The position numbers were made by a program, and so were the translations under genes. DNA of 64,000 nt from Clostridium acidisoli DSM 12555 (lineage in GTDB: Bacteria; Bacillota; Clostridia; Clostridiales; Clostridiaceae): assembly GCF_900176305.1 (NCBI RefSeq), contig NZ_FWXH01000003.1:186001-250000 (forward strand), in the 5' to 3' direction. The notes below the pieces were generated by a model. That model was given only the letters and a program-made list of their open reading frames with translations, was not told the DNA's origin and ran no database searches. Below are positions 1-9,923 of the stretch, in pieces. Numbering within the stretch: position 1 is the stretch's first letter; each line of letters begins with the position of its first letter.

Positions 1-65
1 TTCCAAAGAAAAGCTTTAAATGGTATAAAAAAGTTATTGAAAGCAATGGTGAAGATTTAAATTAG
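1..65 (+). CDS. C-terminal end of a glycoside hydrolase family 1 enzyme (partial)
   Basis: Only the last 20 codons are present, in the frame starting at base 3 and ending at TAG 63-65. The residues PKKSFKWYKKVIESNGEDL resemble the usual C-terminus of family 1 beta-glucosidases and 6-phospho-beta-glucosidases, where an RxPKKSFxWYK segment closes the barrel. A strong terminator follows. The call rests on a very short match, so the substrate cannot be given. The PTS EIIA gene at 7.5 kb would fit a phospho-glucosidase, but that link is only suggestive. Confidence 0.55.
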   Translation, partial: PKKSFKWYKKVIESNGEDLN

Positions 66-78
66 GCACATACATTAT

Positions 79-117
79 AAAAAAGATTATCTCAGTGTAT
101 ATTGAGATAATCTTTTT
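79..117 (+). terminator. Rho-independent terminator after the glycosidase
   Basis: A long inverted repeat (AAAGATTATCTCA and its complement TGAGATAATCTTT) surrounds an 8-base loop and runs into TTTTT. It lies 14 bases after the stop codon of the partial glycosidase. Confidence 0.85.
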
Positions 118-252
118 GTATGTATTAAATTAATATAAAAGTATTGTCAATGTAGTACTGTTATAAACAAATATCATTTATCAAAAAAAGCTTAATGTAT
201 GATAAAATAAATATTATGGATATAATGTAAATTAGAAAGGTATGATTAAACT

Positions 253-3200
253 ATGAGTTTAAGATTTATATATGGAAGAGCTGGAAGTGGCAAAAGCAAT
301 TTTTGTATGGATAGTATAAAAGAAAGAGTAGACAAGGAAGAAATAGGACCTTTTTTTTATCTTATACCAGAACAGTTTTCCTTTCAAGCTGAAAAAAATA
401 TTCTTCAGAAAATAGGAGAAAAGTCTAATTTAAATGTTCGTGTACTTAGTTTTAAAAGAATGGCTTATAGGGTAATGAATGAGGTTGGTGGAATTACTCG
501 AAAGCATATGGATTCTGCTGGAAAGTGCATGCTTATTTCTCACGTTTTGGATGAGGTTGTTAATGATTTAACTGTATTTAAACGGGCAGCAACTCAAAAA
601 GGCTTTATAAATACAATTTCTGACACTATAAGCGAGTTTAAAAGATATTCAATAACTCCAGAACTTTTATCTATTGCTGCAGAAAATATTGAAAATGAAA
701 CTAATCTTAAAAGTAAACTATTAGATTTGAATAAGATATATGAAAAATTTGAAAAGGTACTTCATGAAAATTATGTTGATGCTGATGATGATTTAAATTT
801 GCTTCATGAAAAATTGGATGAATCAAAAATGTTTAACAATGCAGAGATATGGATGGATGAATTTTCGAGTTTTACTCCACAACAATATAAAATTATAGAA
901 AAACTTATGAAAAAAGCAAAAAGAGTTAACATCACTCTTACTAGTGATTATGAAGATGGTTTGAAATATGGTACTGATATATTTCAGTTTACTAGAAATA
1001 CTGAAAATAAGCTTATTGATATAGCTAGAAATAACAATATAGTTTTGGATAAACCCATAGTGCTTAAAAGCAAACCTTTTTATAGATTTAAAGACAGTAA
1101 GACACTTTCATTTTTAGAAAAAAATCTATTTGCATACCCTTATGAAAAATATGCAGAAAAAACGGAGGATATAACATTATTTAGAGCTCAAAATAAATAT
1201 TCTGAAATTGAAAGTACTGCAAGAGATATAATAAAAATGTGTAGAGATAAGGGGTATAGATATAAAGATATAGCTGTAATTACAAGAGATCTTAAAAATT
1301 ATGAAAATATAATTGAAGCTATTTTTAAAGAACATGAAATTCCATATTTCATAGATGAAAAAAAAGACATAGAAGGAAATCTGATAGTTGTGCTTATAAC
1401 TTCAGCCATTGAAATTGTAACTAAAAATTGGTCTTATGAAGCAATGTTTAGGTACCTTAAGACGGGACTTACAAAAATACCCTTAGAAGATATAGATGTG
1501 TTTGAAAATTATATTTTAGCGGCAGGTATAAAGGGAAAAAAGAAGTGGCTTGATGAAGAAAGGTGGGAGTACAGACCTAATTCGTTATTTTCTAGTGAAG
1601 AAATTTCACTTAGAGAGCAAGAACTTTTAGAGAGAATAAATATGATTAGAGAAGTTGTAATTGAACCATTGAAGGAGTTTTATAAGAAGACTAGAACTAA
1701 GAAAACAGCAGAAGAAATATGTAAAATAGTCTTCCAATTTTTAATGAATATTGGTGCTCAGGAAAAAGTAGAGGAATTAGTATCTCAATTTAAAGAAGGC
1801 AAAAATCAGTTGATTGCAAATGAATACAGTCAGATATGGAATATAATAATTGACTTATTAGATCAAACAGTTGAAGTAATGGGAGATACAGAGCTTACTT
1901 TAGAGGAGTTTGAAAAAATATTAACCATAGGAGTTAGAGAGCATAAAATGGGTCTTATACCACCAACTGTAGATCAGGTTTTAGTTGGAAGTGTTGAAAG
2001 ACTTAAAAGTCATGATATATGTGTACTTTATCTTGTAGGCGTAAATGATGGCGTTTTTCCTTCAATAAATAATGATGAAGGAATATTAAGCGATATGGAA
2101 AGATTATCACTTAAGGAAAAGGGAGTGGAACTTGCAAAGGATACTAGAACAGCTGCATTTGAGGAACAATTTTTAGTTTATACAACATTAACTATACCGG
2201 GAAAATATCTAAGAATTAGTTACCCAATGGCAGATTATGAAGGAAAGACTTTAAGGTCATCTTCTATAGTTTCACGAATAAAAAATATATATCCAAAGTT
2301 AAAAGAACAAAATGATCTTTTATTTTATGAAAATGATGAGGATAGATTAAATTTAATTGATGCAAAAATTCCAACTTTTAATGAACTTGTAAATGTTTTA
2401 AGAAAAAGAGTGGATGGACAGGGCGATGCTTTAATTTGGAGAGATGTTTACAAATGGTTTAGTAGTTCCAATGAGTGGAAGGAAAAGTGTGAAAGAGCAT
2501 TCAGTGGAATTAGTTATTCCAATCAAACTGAACTTATTAGTGAGGAAAAGGCTAGGAGCTTATATGGAAATAATATGAGGATAAATGTATCTAGGCTTGA
2601 AAAGTATGCGGAATGCCCTTTTGCTTATTATGTTCAATATGGGCTTAAGGCAAAGGAGAGAAAGATATTTAAGATTAGTTATCCTGATATTGGTACATTT
2701 ATGCATAAAATAATTGATGAGTTTAGTGAAAAGGTAAAACTTGAAGGCATTAACTGGGATGAAATTGATAATGCCTGGTGTGAGGAAAGCATAAATACTA
2801 TTGTAGAGAGTAATGTTAAAAAAAATAATAACTATATTTTGAGCAGTTCACCAAGATACAATTATTTAACTAAAAGGCTTAAAAGGGTTCTTACAAGAAC
2901 AGCTATGGTTATAACAAATCACATTAAAAGAAGTGGCTTTAAACCTGTTGGTTTTGAAATTGATTTTAGTGAACATGGTGGATATTCACCAATAATTGTG
3001 GAACTTTCTTCAGGAGAAAAGGTAAGTTTAATAGGAAGAATAGATAGAATAGATATGCTTGTAAAAGACAGTGAAACATATATAAGAATAATAGATTATA
3101 AATCTGGAAATAAAATTTTTAAACTTTCAGACGTATATTATGGACTTCAAGTTCAGCTGCTTTTATATCTTGATGCTATACTTGAAGAAGAGGGGAAAGA

Positions 3201-3711
3201 CTCAAAAAAGGAACCCTTACCAGGAGCAATTTTGTATTTTAAAATAGATGATCCTATAATCAGGAGCAATAAAGATATAGATGATGAGGAACTAAAGAAA
3301 GAGATAATGAAGAAATTTAAAATGAAAGGTTTATTAATTGACAATCCAGATATAATTAAGGAAATGGACAGAGAGATGAATGGTAATTCTACGGTTATAC
3401 CAGCAAGAATAAATAAGGATGGTAGTCTTGGGAAATCCGATATAGCTTCAAAAAAACAATTTGAACTTTTAAGGGAACATGTAAAAAAAATAGTTGCTAA
3501 GAGTTGTGAAAACATGCTAAAGGGGGATATAAGCATTAACCCTTGTAAAAATAAAGATTTTGTACCATGTAATTTTTGTTTGTATTCATCAATATGTACT
3601 TTTGATAAAGAGCTTGAAGACAATAATTATAGAAATATATCCGAAAAAAGTGATGAGGAAATTTGGAATAAATTAAGTAAGGAATATGAAAAACAAGAAG
3701 GTGAAAATTAA
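253..3711 (+). CDS. addB: ATP-dependent helicase/nuclease subunit AddB
   Basis: AddB is the second subunit of the AddAB (RexAB) helicase-nuclease, which resects double-strand breaks for RecA loading in Firmicutes. The 1152-residue length matches the family. GRAGSGKS (residues 8-15) is the Walker A site. The C-terminal RecB-type nuclease domain shows GRIDRID and DYKSG, followed by QVQLLLYL. Four cysteines, C788, C1106, C1109 and C1115, follow the C...C-x2-C-x5-C pattern of the AddB iron-sulfur staple. The ATG follows an AGAAAGG site. The stop codon overlaps the addA start as TAATG, indicating translational coupling. Confidence 0.97.
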   Translation: MSLRFIYGRAGSGKSNFCMDSIKERVDKEEIGPFFYLIPEQFSFQAEKNILQKIGEKSNLNVRVLSFKRMAYRVMNEVGGITRKHMDSAGKCMLISHVLDEVVNDLTVFKRAATQKGFINTISDTISEFKRYSITPELLSIAAENIENETNLKSKLLDLNKIYEKFEKVLHENYVDADDDLNLLHEKLDESKMFNNAEIWMDEFSSFTPQQYKIIEKLMKKAKRVNITLTSDYEDGLKYGTDIFQFTRNTENKLIDIARNNNIVLDKPIVLKSKPFYRFKDSKTLSFLEKNLFAYPYEKYAEKTEDITLFRAQNKYSEIESTARDIIKMCRDKGYRYKDIAVITRDLKNYENIIEAIFKEHEIPYFIDEKKDIEGNLIVVLITSAIEIVTKNWSYEAMFRYLKTGLTKIPLEDIDVFENYILAAGIKGKKKWLDEERWEYRPNSLFSSEEISLREQELLERINMIREVVIEPLKEFYKKTRTKKTAEEICKIVFQFLMNIGAQEKVEELVSQFKEGKNQLIANEYSQIWNIIIDLLDQTVEVMGDTELTLEEFEKILTIGVREHKMGLIPPTVDQVLVGSVERLKSHDICVLYLVGVNDGVFPSINNDEGILSDMERLSLKEKGVELAKDTRTAAFEEQFLVYTTLTIPGKYLRISYPMADYEGKTLRSSSIVSRIKNIYPKLKEQNDLLFYENDEDRLNLIDAKIPTFNELVNVLRKRVDGQGDALIWRDVYKWFSSSNEWKEKCERAFSGISYSNQTELISEEKARSLYGNNMRINVSRLEKYAECPFAYYVQYGLKAKERKIFKISYPDIGTFMHKIIDEFSEKVKLEGINWDEIDNAWCEESINTIVESNVKKNNNYILSSSPRYNYLTKRLKRVLTRTAMVITNHIKRSGFKPVGFEIDFSEHGGYSPIIVELSSGEKVSLIGRIDRIDMLVKDSETYIRIIDYKSGNKIFKLSDVYYGLQVQLLLYLDAILEEEGKDSKKEPLPGAILYFKIDDPIIRSNKDIDDEELKKEIMKKFKMKGLLIDNPDIIKEMDREMNGNSTVIPARINKDGSLGKSDIASKKQFELLREHVKKIVAKSCENMLKGDISINPCKNKDFVPCNFCLYSSICTFDKELEDNNYRNISEKSDEEIWNKLSKEYEKQEGEN

Positions 3712-6700
3712 TGGGAAATACTTGGACCGACGAGCAAAAAGAGGCTATATATACAAGAGCTTCTAATTTACTTGTAGCAGCGGGAGCTGGAGCAGGAAAA
3801 ACTGCAGTTTTAGTTGAAAGAATAATAAAAATGATAACGGATGAAAAAAATCCTATTGACATAGATAGATTATTAGTAGTTACATTTACAAACGCAGCTG
3901 CAGCAGAGATGAGAGAAAGAATTGGGGAAGCAATATCAAGAGAACTTTCTAAAAGTCCAGATTCTAATGTGTTACAAAGGCAACTTGTACTTCTTAATAA
4001 GGCTAAAATAACTACTATACATTCATTTTGTCTTGATGTAATTAAAAACTATTTTCATCTTATAGATTTGGACCCTAAATTTAGAATAGCTGATGAAACT
4101 GAAACTGTTTTATTAAAAACTGAAGCAATGGAAGAATTATTTGATAAAAATTATGAAGAAGGAAATAAAGAATTCTTTCATCTTATTGAATGTTATTGTT
4201 CGAATAGAGATGATTCAGCACTTACGGAAATGGTTTTTTCTCTGTACAATTTTGCAAAAAGTAGTCCGTTTCCAGAAAAGTGGATTAATCAAATAAGTGA
4301 GAGTTTTAATGTTTCAGAGGATTTTGACTTTAACACGTCAATTTGGGCAAAAACGTTAATTTCAAATGCAAGAATAGAACTTTTAGGTATGCAAAAAGCT
4401 ACAATAAAAGCTTTGAAAATAATAGATGGAGAAGATAGTATAAAACCATATAAAGAAACCTTTGAAAATGATTATAACATAATTAATGATTTGCTTTTAA
4501 GTGCAAGTGTGGATTTTAAGACATTTACACAATGTTTAAGAGAAACAAAATTTACTACACTTAAAAGGTGTAGTAAAGATGCAAATAAAAATAGTAAAGA
4601 AGAAGTTCAAAATATAAGGGATAAGTACAAAAAGCAGTTTAAAGACATATCAGAAGAAATATTAAATACTTTAAATGAAAATATGGTACAACATATTAAA
4701 GAATTATATCCAATGCTAAAATATTTAGGTAAGATGGTAATTGATTTTGACAATAACTATATAAAGGCTAAAAAAATCAGAGGGATAATAGATTTCAATG
4801 ATATTGAGCATTTAACTTTAAAAATATTAATTTCAGTTACGGATGAAGGAGAAGTAACTCCATCTAAAGCTGCAATTGAACTCAGAGAAAAATATGAAGA
4901 AATATTTATAGACGAGTATCAAGATAGTAACCTTGTACAAGAATATATTTTAGGGGTTGTTTCAAGAAGAGAAAGTGAAAAACCGAATGTATTTATGGTT
5001 GGAGATGTAAAGCAAAGTATATATAGATTTAGACAGGCGAAACCTGAGTTGTTTTTAGAAAAGTACAATAAATATTCAAATGAAGTAGGAGCAAAAAATA
5101 GAAAAATTCTTTTATTTAAAAATTTTAGAAGTAGGAAAGAAATCGTTGATGGTGTAAATTTTATATTCAAATCAATAATGTCAGAAAATATTGGAGAGCT
5201 AAATTATAATGAACATGAGGAACTAAAGTTTGGATCAAAATTTGAAGATATTGATGAAAAACATTTTAACGCCTTAGGTGATAATGAAATAAATATTATC
5301 GAAAAAAACAATATTATTGATAAAAATAATATAGACGATGAAGAAGACGAAGAAGATATTGATAATATAAGATTAGAAGGAAGAATGTTAGGGAAAAAGG
5401 TAAAGGAACTAGTAGATAATCCCTATGAAAAGCCATTTGTAGTATTTGATAAGGATACTAAAGAATACAGAAATATAAAATATAAAGATATAGTAATATT
5501 ACTTCGTACAACCAAAAATTGGGCTGGAATATTTACTGATGAATTAAAAAGATGTGATATACCTGTTTTTGCGGACACAGGAAGTGGATATTTTGAAGCT
5601 ACCGAAATAAAAACCATATTAGCGCTGTTACAAATAATAGATAACCCTATTCAGGATATACCATTATTATCAGTAATGCGTTCGCCTATAGCATCATTTA
5701 GTGATGAGGAAATAATAGATATAAGAAATATAGATGAAAATCTAAGTTTTTATGAAGCATTAAAAATTTTTTCTAAAGCATCAGAATTGGAAACTAGTAT
5801 TTTAAAAAAATCACGCAATTTTTTAAGACAGTTAAATGAATTTAGAGAGTTGTCATTACATATGCCAATAGATGAATTTATTTGGTATATATACACTGAA
5901 ACTGGCTATTATGGTTATGTTGGAGCTATGGAGGGTGGAGTTCAAAGACAAGCAAACTTAAGAATATTATTTCAAAGAGCTAAAGCGTATGAAAACACCA
6001 GTTATAAAGGGCTATTTAAATTTATTAACTTTATAAATAGGCTTAAAACAAGCAGTAAGGATATGGGAAGTGCAAAGATATTAGGTGAAAATGAGAATGT
6101 GGTTAGAATTATGAGTATTCACAAAAGCAAAGGATTAGAATTCCCAGTAGTATTTTTGTCGGGCTGTGGGAAAAATTTTAATCTTAGGGATACTGCAAAA
6201 TCTGTGTTGCTTCATTATGATCTTGGATTAGGACCTGACTATGTAAATTTTGAGAGGCGAATTTCCTATCCAACTATATTTAAAAATGCTATTAAAAAGA
6301 AAATAAAACTGGAAAGTTTATCTGAAGAAATGAGGATATTATACGTTGCAATGACTAGAGCCAAGGAAAAACTTATAATAACTGGAACTACAAGTGAAAT
6401 TAAGAAATCAGCATTAAAGTGGTCAGATGAGGTTTTAAGTGAGGATAAAAAAGTATCTGAAAATACAATAATAAAAGGCAAAAATTATTTGGACTGGATT
6501 TGTCCCGCTATTATGAAGCATAAGGATGGAGAAATCTTAAGAAATGAAGCTGAAATTGAGCCTCAAAATTGTTACATAAACGAAGATAGTTCTAAATGGG
6601 ATGTAGTTCTTTGGAATAGAAATGAAATTCTAAAGGAGGACGTAGAGAGCAGTGTAGAGGACAATGAATCCGAACAGCTTCAAGATATACTTTTAGAAAT

Positions 6701-7421
6701 AGAAAGTAATCCTCCGAGGACAAAATATTATGATGAAATTAATAGAAGACTTAGTTTTAATTATAAATATGAAAACTCTAAGACATTGCCTTCAAGTATA
6801 TCTGTAACAGAACTTAAAAGACAATATAATACTGAGGAAGAGTATTCGAGAAATTTGTTTTCGCCAGCTTTAAAAAAGAGACCTTCATTTATGGAGGAAA
6901 AAAAGGCTTTAACACCTAGTGAGAGAGGTACCGCAATGCATAGTGTTATGCAAAGACTTGATTTTAAACAAGGTGTTAAGGAAGCTGATATAAAAAAACA
7001 AATGGATAAAATGATTTTTAGAGAACTTATAACAGAGAACCAAGGAAAAGCTGTGGACATAAAAAAAATAGCTAGATTTTTTAAAACTGAGCTTGGAGAG
7101 AGAATGCTTTCATCAAATAATGTTAAGCGAGAAGTTCCATTTGTAATAAGGTTAAAAGCAAGTGAAATATACAATTTGAATTCAGAGGAAGATGTAATGG
7201 TACAAGGGGCAATAGATTGTTATTTTGAAGAGAATGATGGTGTAATACTAGTAGACTACAAAACTGATTATGTAACAGAAAAAAATATAGAAGATATTGT
7301 GAAAAAATATTCTATACAGCTTAAATATTATAGCGAAGCGTTAGAAAAAATCACAGGAAAAAAGGTTTTAGAAAAATATTTGTATTTATTTTATGATGGA
7401 AGTATTATAGAAATTAGCTAG
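3711..7421 (+). CDS. addA: ATP-dependent helicase/nuclease subunit AddA
   Basis: AddA is a UvrD-like superfamily 1A helicase fused to a RecB-family nuclease and pairs with AddB. At 1236 residues it is full length. Walker A is AGAGAGKT (24-31). Walker B is DEYQD (about 401-405). Motif III contains GDVKQSIYRFRQ, motif V reads IHKSKGLEFP and motif VI VAMTRAKEKL near residue 880. The C-terminal nuclease shows DYKTD (about 1182) and QLKYY. An acidic Asn/Asp/Glu-rich stretch around residues 530-550 is probably a flexible linker. The start is set by the TAATG overlap with addB. Confidence 0.97.
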   Translation: MGNTWTDEQKEAIYTRASNLLVAAGAGAGKTAVLVERIIKMITDEKNPIDIDRLLVVTFTNAAAAEMRERIGEAISRELSKSPDSNVLQRQLVLLNKAKITTIHSFCLDVIKNYFHLIDLDPKFRIADETETVLLKTEAMEELFDKNYEEGNKEFFHLIECYCSNRDDSALTEMVFSLYNFAKSSPFPEKWINQISESFNVSEDFDFNTSIWAKTLISNARIELLGMQKATIKALKIIDGEDSIKPYKETFENDYNIINDLLLSASVDFKTFTQCLRETKFTTLKRCSKDANKNSKEEVQNIRDKYKKQFKDISEEILNTLNENMVQHIKELYPMLKYLGKMVIDFDNNYIKAKKIRGIIDFNDIEHLTLKILISVTDEGEVTPSKAAIELREKYEEIFIDEYQDSNLVQEYILGVVSRRESEKPNVFMVGDVKQSIYRFRQAKPELFLEKYNKYSNEVGAKNRKILLFKNFRSRKEIVDGVNFIFKSIMSENIGELNYNEHEELKFGSKFEDIDEKHFNALGDNEINIIEKNNIIDKNNIDDEEDEEDIDNIRLEGRMLGKKVKELVDNPYEKPFVVFDKDTKEYRNIKYKDIVILLRTTKNWAGIFTDELKRCDIPVFADTGSGYFEATEIKTILALLQIIDNPIQDIPLLSVMRSPIASFSDEEIIDIRNIDENLSFYEALKIFSKASELETSILKKSRNFLRQLNEFRELSLHMPIDEFIWYIYTETGYYGYVGAMEGGVQRQANLRILFQRAKAYENTSYKGLFKFINFINRLKTSSKDMGSAKILGENENVVRIMSIHKSKGLEFPVVFLSGCGKNFNLRDTAKSVLLHYDLGLGPDYVNFERRISYPTIFKNAIKKKIKLESLSEEMRILYVAMTRAKEKLIITGTTSEIKKSALKWSDEVLSEDKKVSENTIIKGKNYLDWICPAIMKHKDGEILRNEAEIEPQNCYINEDSSKWDVVLWNRNEILKEDVESSVEDNESEQLQDILLEIESNPPRTKYYDEINRRLSFNYKYENSKTLPSSISVTELKRQYNTEEEYSRNLFSPALKKRPSFMEEKKALTPSERGTAMHSVMQRLDFKQGVKEADIKKQMDKMIFRELITENQGKAVDIKKIARFFKTELGERMLSSNNVKREVPFVIRLKASEIYNLNSEEDVMVQGAIDCYFEENDGVILVDYKTDYVTEKNIEDIVKKYSIQLKYYSEALEKITGKKVLEKYLYLFYDGSIIEIS

Positions 7422-7485
7422 TATTATAATTATTGCTGTTAAGTGCTAATAGCCATAAAATAGCAATATGTGAGGAGGTTTTGAC

Positions 7486-7965
7486 ATGCTGAAATTTTTA
7501 AAAAAGAATTGTAACATAATGTCTCCAATATCAGGAAAAATTATGGATTTAAAAGATGTACCCGATAAAGTATTTGCAGAAAAAATGGCAGGTGATGGAG
7601 TAGCAATATTTACATATGGTGATATGGTTTTAGCACCAGCAGATGGAATTATTTCCATCATATTTAAAAGTAATCATGCAGTAGGGATGACACTTAATAA
7701 TGGAGTTGAAATTCTTATTCATATTGGGATTGATACAGTTGAACTTGAAGGCAGTGGCTTTACAAGACTAATAGAAGAGGGAAAAAAGGTTAAGGGTGGT
7801 GATCCAATTATTAAAATTGACAGAAAATTTATAATTGAAAAAGGATATTCACTTATTACGCCTGTATTAATAACAAATACTGAGCTTATTAAAGACATTG
7901 ATGTAAATATAGGAGCGGATGTTAAAGCAGGAGAAGATATACTTATGACTTATAGAACAAAATAA
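7486..7965 (+). CDS. Free-standing PTS glucose-family EIIA domain protein
   Basis: This 159-residue protein is a single EIIA domain of the glucose/beta-glucoside PTS family. It accepts phosphate from HPr and passes it to a sugar-specific EIIB. The two active-site histidines are visible: H64 in SNHAVGM and H79 in LIHIGIDTVEL, which aligns with phosphorylated His90 of E. coli Crr. The N-terminus has the expected SPISGKI. A strong GAGGAGG site precedes the ATG. No EIIB or EIIC is fused or adjacent, so it probably serves an EIICB encoded elsewhere. The product is cytosolic. Confidence 0.9.
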   Translation: MLKFLKKNCNIMSPISGKIMDLKDVPDKVFAEKMAGDGVAIFTYGDMVLAPADGIISIIFKSNHAVGMTLNNGVEILIHIGIDTVELEGSGFTRLIEEGKKVKGGDPIIKIDRKFIIEKGYSLITPVLITNTELIKDIDVNIGADVKAGEDILMTYRTK

Positions 7966-8199
7966 AGGTAAAAGATAAATTTCATAGTTTAAAGTGATTG
8001 GACTTATATGTTTTAAACCACCTTTACACTCTCTCCAAAGCATAATAGCAAGAAAGATGTTAAGCAATGTATACAAATATGCCAAGTGCATGATAAATGG
8101 TTACTTCATTAAAGAGCAAAAACTTGTTGGTACAATCTTATACATATTATACTGACACAAAATTAAAAAATTTTATGTTGTAAGAAGTGGGGGGAATAT

Positions 8200-8531
8200 A
8201 TGAAAAATGACAAATTTATAAAACCATTGATTCTCTTTTATTCTTTTACTGGCAATACTCAGTATATTGCACAAACGAAACATGAAGTGAACAGTGGATT
8301 TATGCCAGAAATCAAGCCAATTCAGAAAGATATATCAGCTTATAATACCATCCTGATTGGAACTCTTGTGTGGTGGTTTTCTTTTCCTCCTGCGGTTAGA
8401 ACATTTCTTTCAGACAATGCACTGAAAGGTAAAATGGTTTATCCCTTTATTACAAACGGTGGTTCAATGGGGCAAATAAAGATCTGTGTCCCAAAGCAAT
8501 GGTAAAGTCAAGTTTGTCTATTCTTGTTTAA
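8200..8531 (+). pseudogene. Flavodoxin, degraded by deletion and frameshift
   Basis: The first frame gives about 101 residues with a flavodoxin phosphate-binding loop (SFTGNTQYIA), the LIGTLVWWFSFPPAVRTFL segment and the FITNGG strand. It then ends abnormally. A +1 shift near 8475 restores a flavodoxin-like tail (KDLCPKAMVKSSL) ending at 8531. The stretch between TQYIA and PEIKPI is also shorter than in intact homologues, which suggests an internal deletion. A GTGGGGGGA ribosome site remains. Codon use (CTG, CCT, GCG) is less AT-biased than neighbours, consistent with acquired DNA. I do not expect a working flavoprotein. Confidence 0.75.
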
Positions 8532-8624
8532 TGGTAGGGAATTATGTATTCCTAAAATAGAAATTATTAATTGGGTAAAGAAAATTAGCAGTTTATATAA
8601 TATAGATGGTGGAGGATATATACG

Positions 8625-9311
8625 ATGAATAAAAGGCCTATTACAACATTGTTTTTATTAACCTCAGTTGATGGAAAAATTAGTACGGGTGCTTCAGACG
8701 AGTTAGATGTAGATAAGGACTTTCCTAATATCCATGGAGTTATGGAAGGACTTCATCAGTATTATGAAATTGAAGAAACAACAGATTTATGGTGCCTTAA
8801 CTCAGGCAGAGTACAAGCCAAAGTAGGCGTAAATGAAAAACCTCTGCCACAGGAAAGATGGAACATTAGTTTTGTTATTATCGATAACAATCATTTAACA
8901 AAGCATGGAGTGGAATATTTTACGCATCTATCAAAAAGCTTTGTATTGGTTACCTCTAATAAGCATCATCCTGCATATGATATTCAAGCTGATAACTTGT
9001 ATATTTTGTATTATGATGTTTTTAACCCTGATAAATTGTTTGAAGATTTATATGAAAAATTTGGATGTGAAAGAATTACTGTACAGACGGGAGGTACATT
9101 AAACGGGCTGTTCCTACGTGCTAAGTTGCTGGATTTTGTTGATATCATTGTTGCACCAATTCTCATAGGAGGCAAATATACTTCTTCTTTGGTGGATGGA
9201 GATTCGTTGATGTCTAAGTCAGAACTTAATAAGCTTGGTGTATTAAAGTTAGAAAATGCGGAAGTATTACAGGATTCCTTCATAAGGCTCAGATATAAAA
9301 TAATTAGTTAA
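8625..9311 (+). CDS. RibD C-terminal domain (dihydrofolate-reductase-fold) protein
   Basis: This 228-residue protein has the fold family of the RibD reductase domain: an N-terminal TTLFLLTSVDGKIS strand and turn, a central VQTGGTLNGLFLR nucleotide-binding segment, and a late VDIIVAPILIGG strand. In RibD this domain reduces a pyrimidine ribityl intermediate with NADPH. Stand-alone copies are common and their substrates are mostly unknown. No other riboflavin genes lie nearby and the RibD deaminase domain is absent, so a role in riboflavin synthesis is not implied. A GGTGGAGG site precedes the ATG. It sits between a broken flavodoxin and a transposase remnant. Confidence 0.8.
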   Translation: MNKRPITTLFLLTSVDGKISTGASDELDVDKDFPNIHGVMEGLHQYYEIEETTDLWCLNSGRVQAKVGVNEKPLPQERWNISFVIIDNNHLTKHGVEYFTHLSKSFVLVTSNKHHPAYDIQADNLYILYYDVFNPDKLFEDLYEKFGCERITVQTGGTLNGLFLRAKLLDFVDIIVAPILIGGKYTSSLVDGDSLMSKSELNKLGVLKLENAEVLQDSFIRLRYKIIS

Positions 9312-9374
9312 ATGTAAAAAATCTAATTAATTACTGTTCTTAACCATAAACCTTTTGCCGAAAGCAAATTCTCT

Positions 9375-9840
9375 CACCTTTAAATTCATTATTTTTCCGA
9401 CCTAAGGAGGAAAAATTTCCTTAAATTTTTTTGACAACTCTTGCGTAGCAAGCTTTGAAGCTGGAAAAATAATTCTACCATAAATTAATCTAGAGAGAAT
9501 AGAATCAAGATTGTAAGGGAATTTATGCTTATCTGAAATTTTTTCGCATATTTTATTTAAACCAAGTTCGTGATAGATTTTTTGAAGAAAAAGATATCCA
9601 CCATTAAATGAGCATTGTTCATCTTTAGAAATTATTTTAGATTGTTCAAAAGGAATAAGTATTTTTCTTGTTTCCTCTTTTTCTTTATCTGTTACGTAAG
9701 TAACTTCTCTCACCTTTGACGGCTTTAGCCTCGTCAATTCTTCCATCTAGCCGAAGGCTTTCTTTAATCATTTTATCTAGCTTTAGCTATGATAAAATTC
9801 TTTAATCTTTGCTTCGCAATTTCTAACTATAATGAATTAT
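9375..9840 (-). mobile_element. Truncated IS1634-like insertion sequence
   Basis: This stretch holds a transposase 5' end on the minus strand, its leader (9747-9840) and a distal boundary segment near 9375-9425. The leader and the first transposase codons recur at 54995-55165 (opposite strand) and, rearranged, at 27413-27608. The distal segment, with GTAGGAGGAAAAATTTTC-like sequence, recurs near 55630-55680. Most of the transposase is missing, so the copy is non-autonomous. The family name rests on the transposase N-terminus only. Confidence 0.7.
9402..9746 (-). pseudogene. IS1634-like transposase, N-terminal fragment
   Basis: The 114-residue frame carries the N-terminal part of a DDE transposase of the IS4/IS1634 group. 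FNGGYLFLQKIYHELGL, ISDKHKFPYNLDSILSRL and YGRIIFPASKLAT are typical of the leader region before the DDE catalytic core. Full-length proteins are over 500 residues. Here the frame stops after KKFKEIFPP and no catalytic aspartates are present. The same start (MEELTRLK) is repeated at 55089 on the plus strand, where it stops after about 20 codons. Confidence 0.75.
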
Positions 9841-9881
9841 TCCAGTGCCTAGTATAAAACTTTACAAGTGAATATATATAT

Positions 9882-9901
9882 TGTATACTTCTGTATATAC
9901 A
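9882..9901. promoter_or_regulatory. Inverted repeat before the ECF transporter gene, possible operator
   Basis: TGTATA-8 bases-TATACA forms a perfect 6-bp inverted repeat 22 bases before the ATG, overlapping the likely promoter and leader. Vitamin-transport S-component genes are often controlled by repressors that bind such palindromes. The regulator cannot be named from this. Confidence 0.35.
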
Positions 9902-9923
9902 TTAGCATACGGAGGGATTACAC

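Noticed and set aside
3153-3623. Minus-strand open frames inside addB and addA (also at 3536, 6761 and elsewhere)
   Set aside because: They are Ser/Phe/Ile-rich shadows of strongly supported plus-strand genes, with no ribosome sites or domain features.
7867-8091. Minus-strand frame of 74 residues partly in the spacer after the EIIA gene
   Set aside because: It overlaps the EIIA gene end, has no clear ribosome site, and matches no family I recognise.
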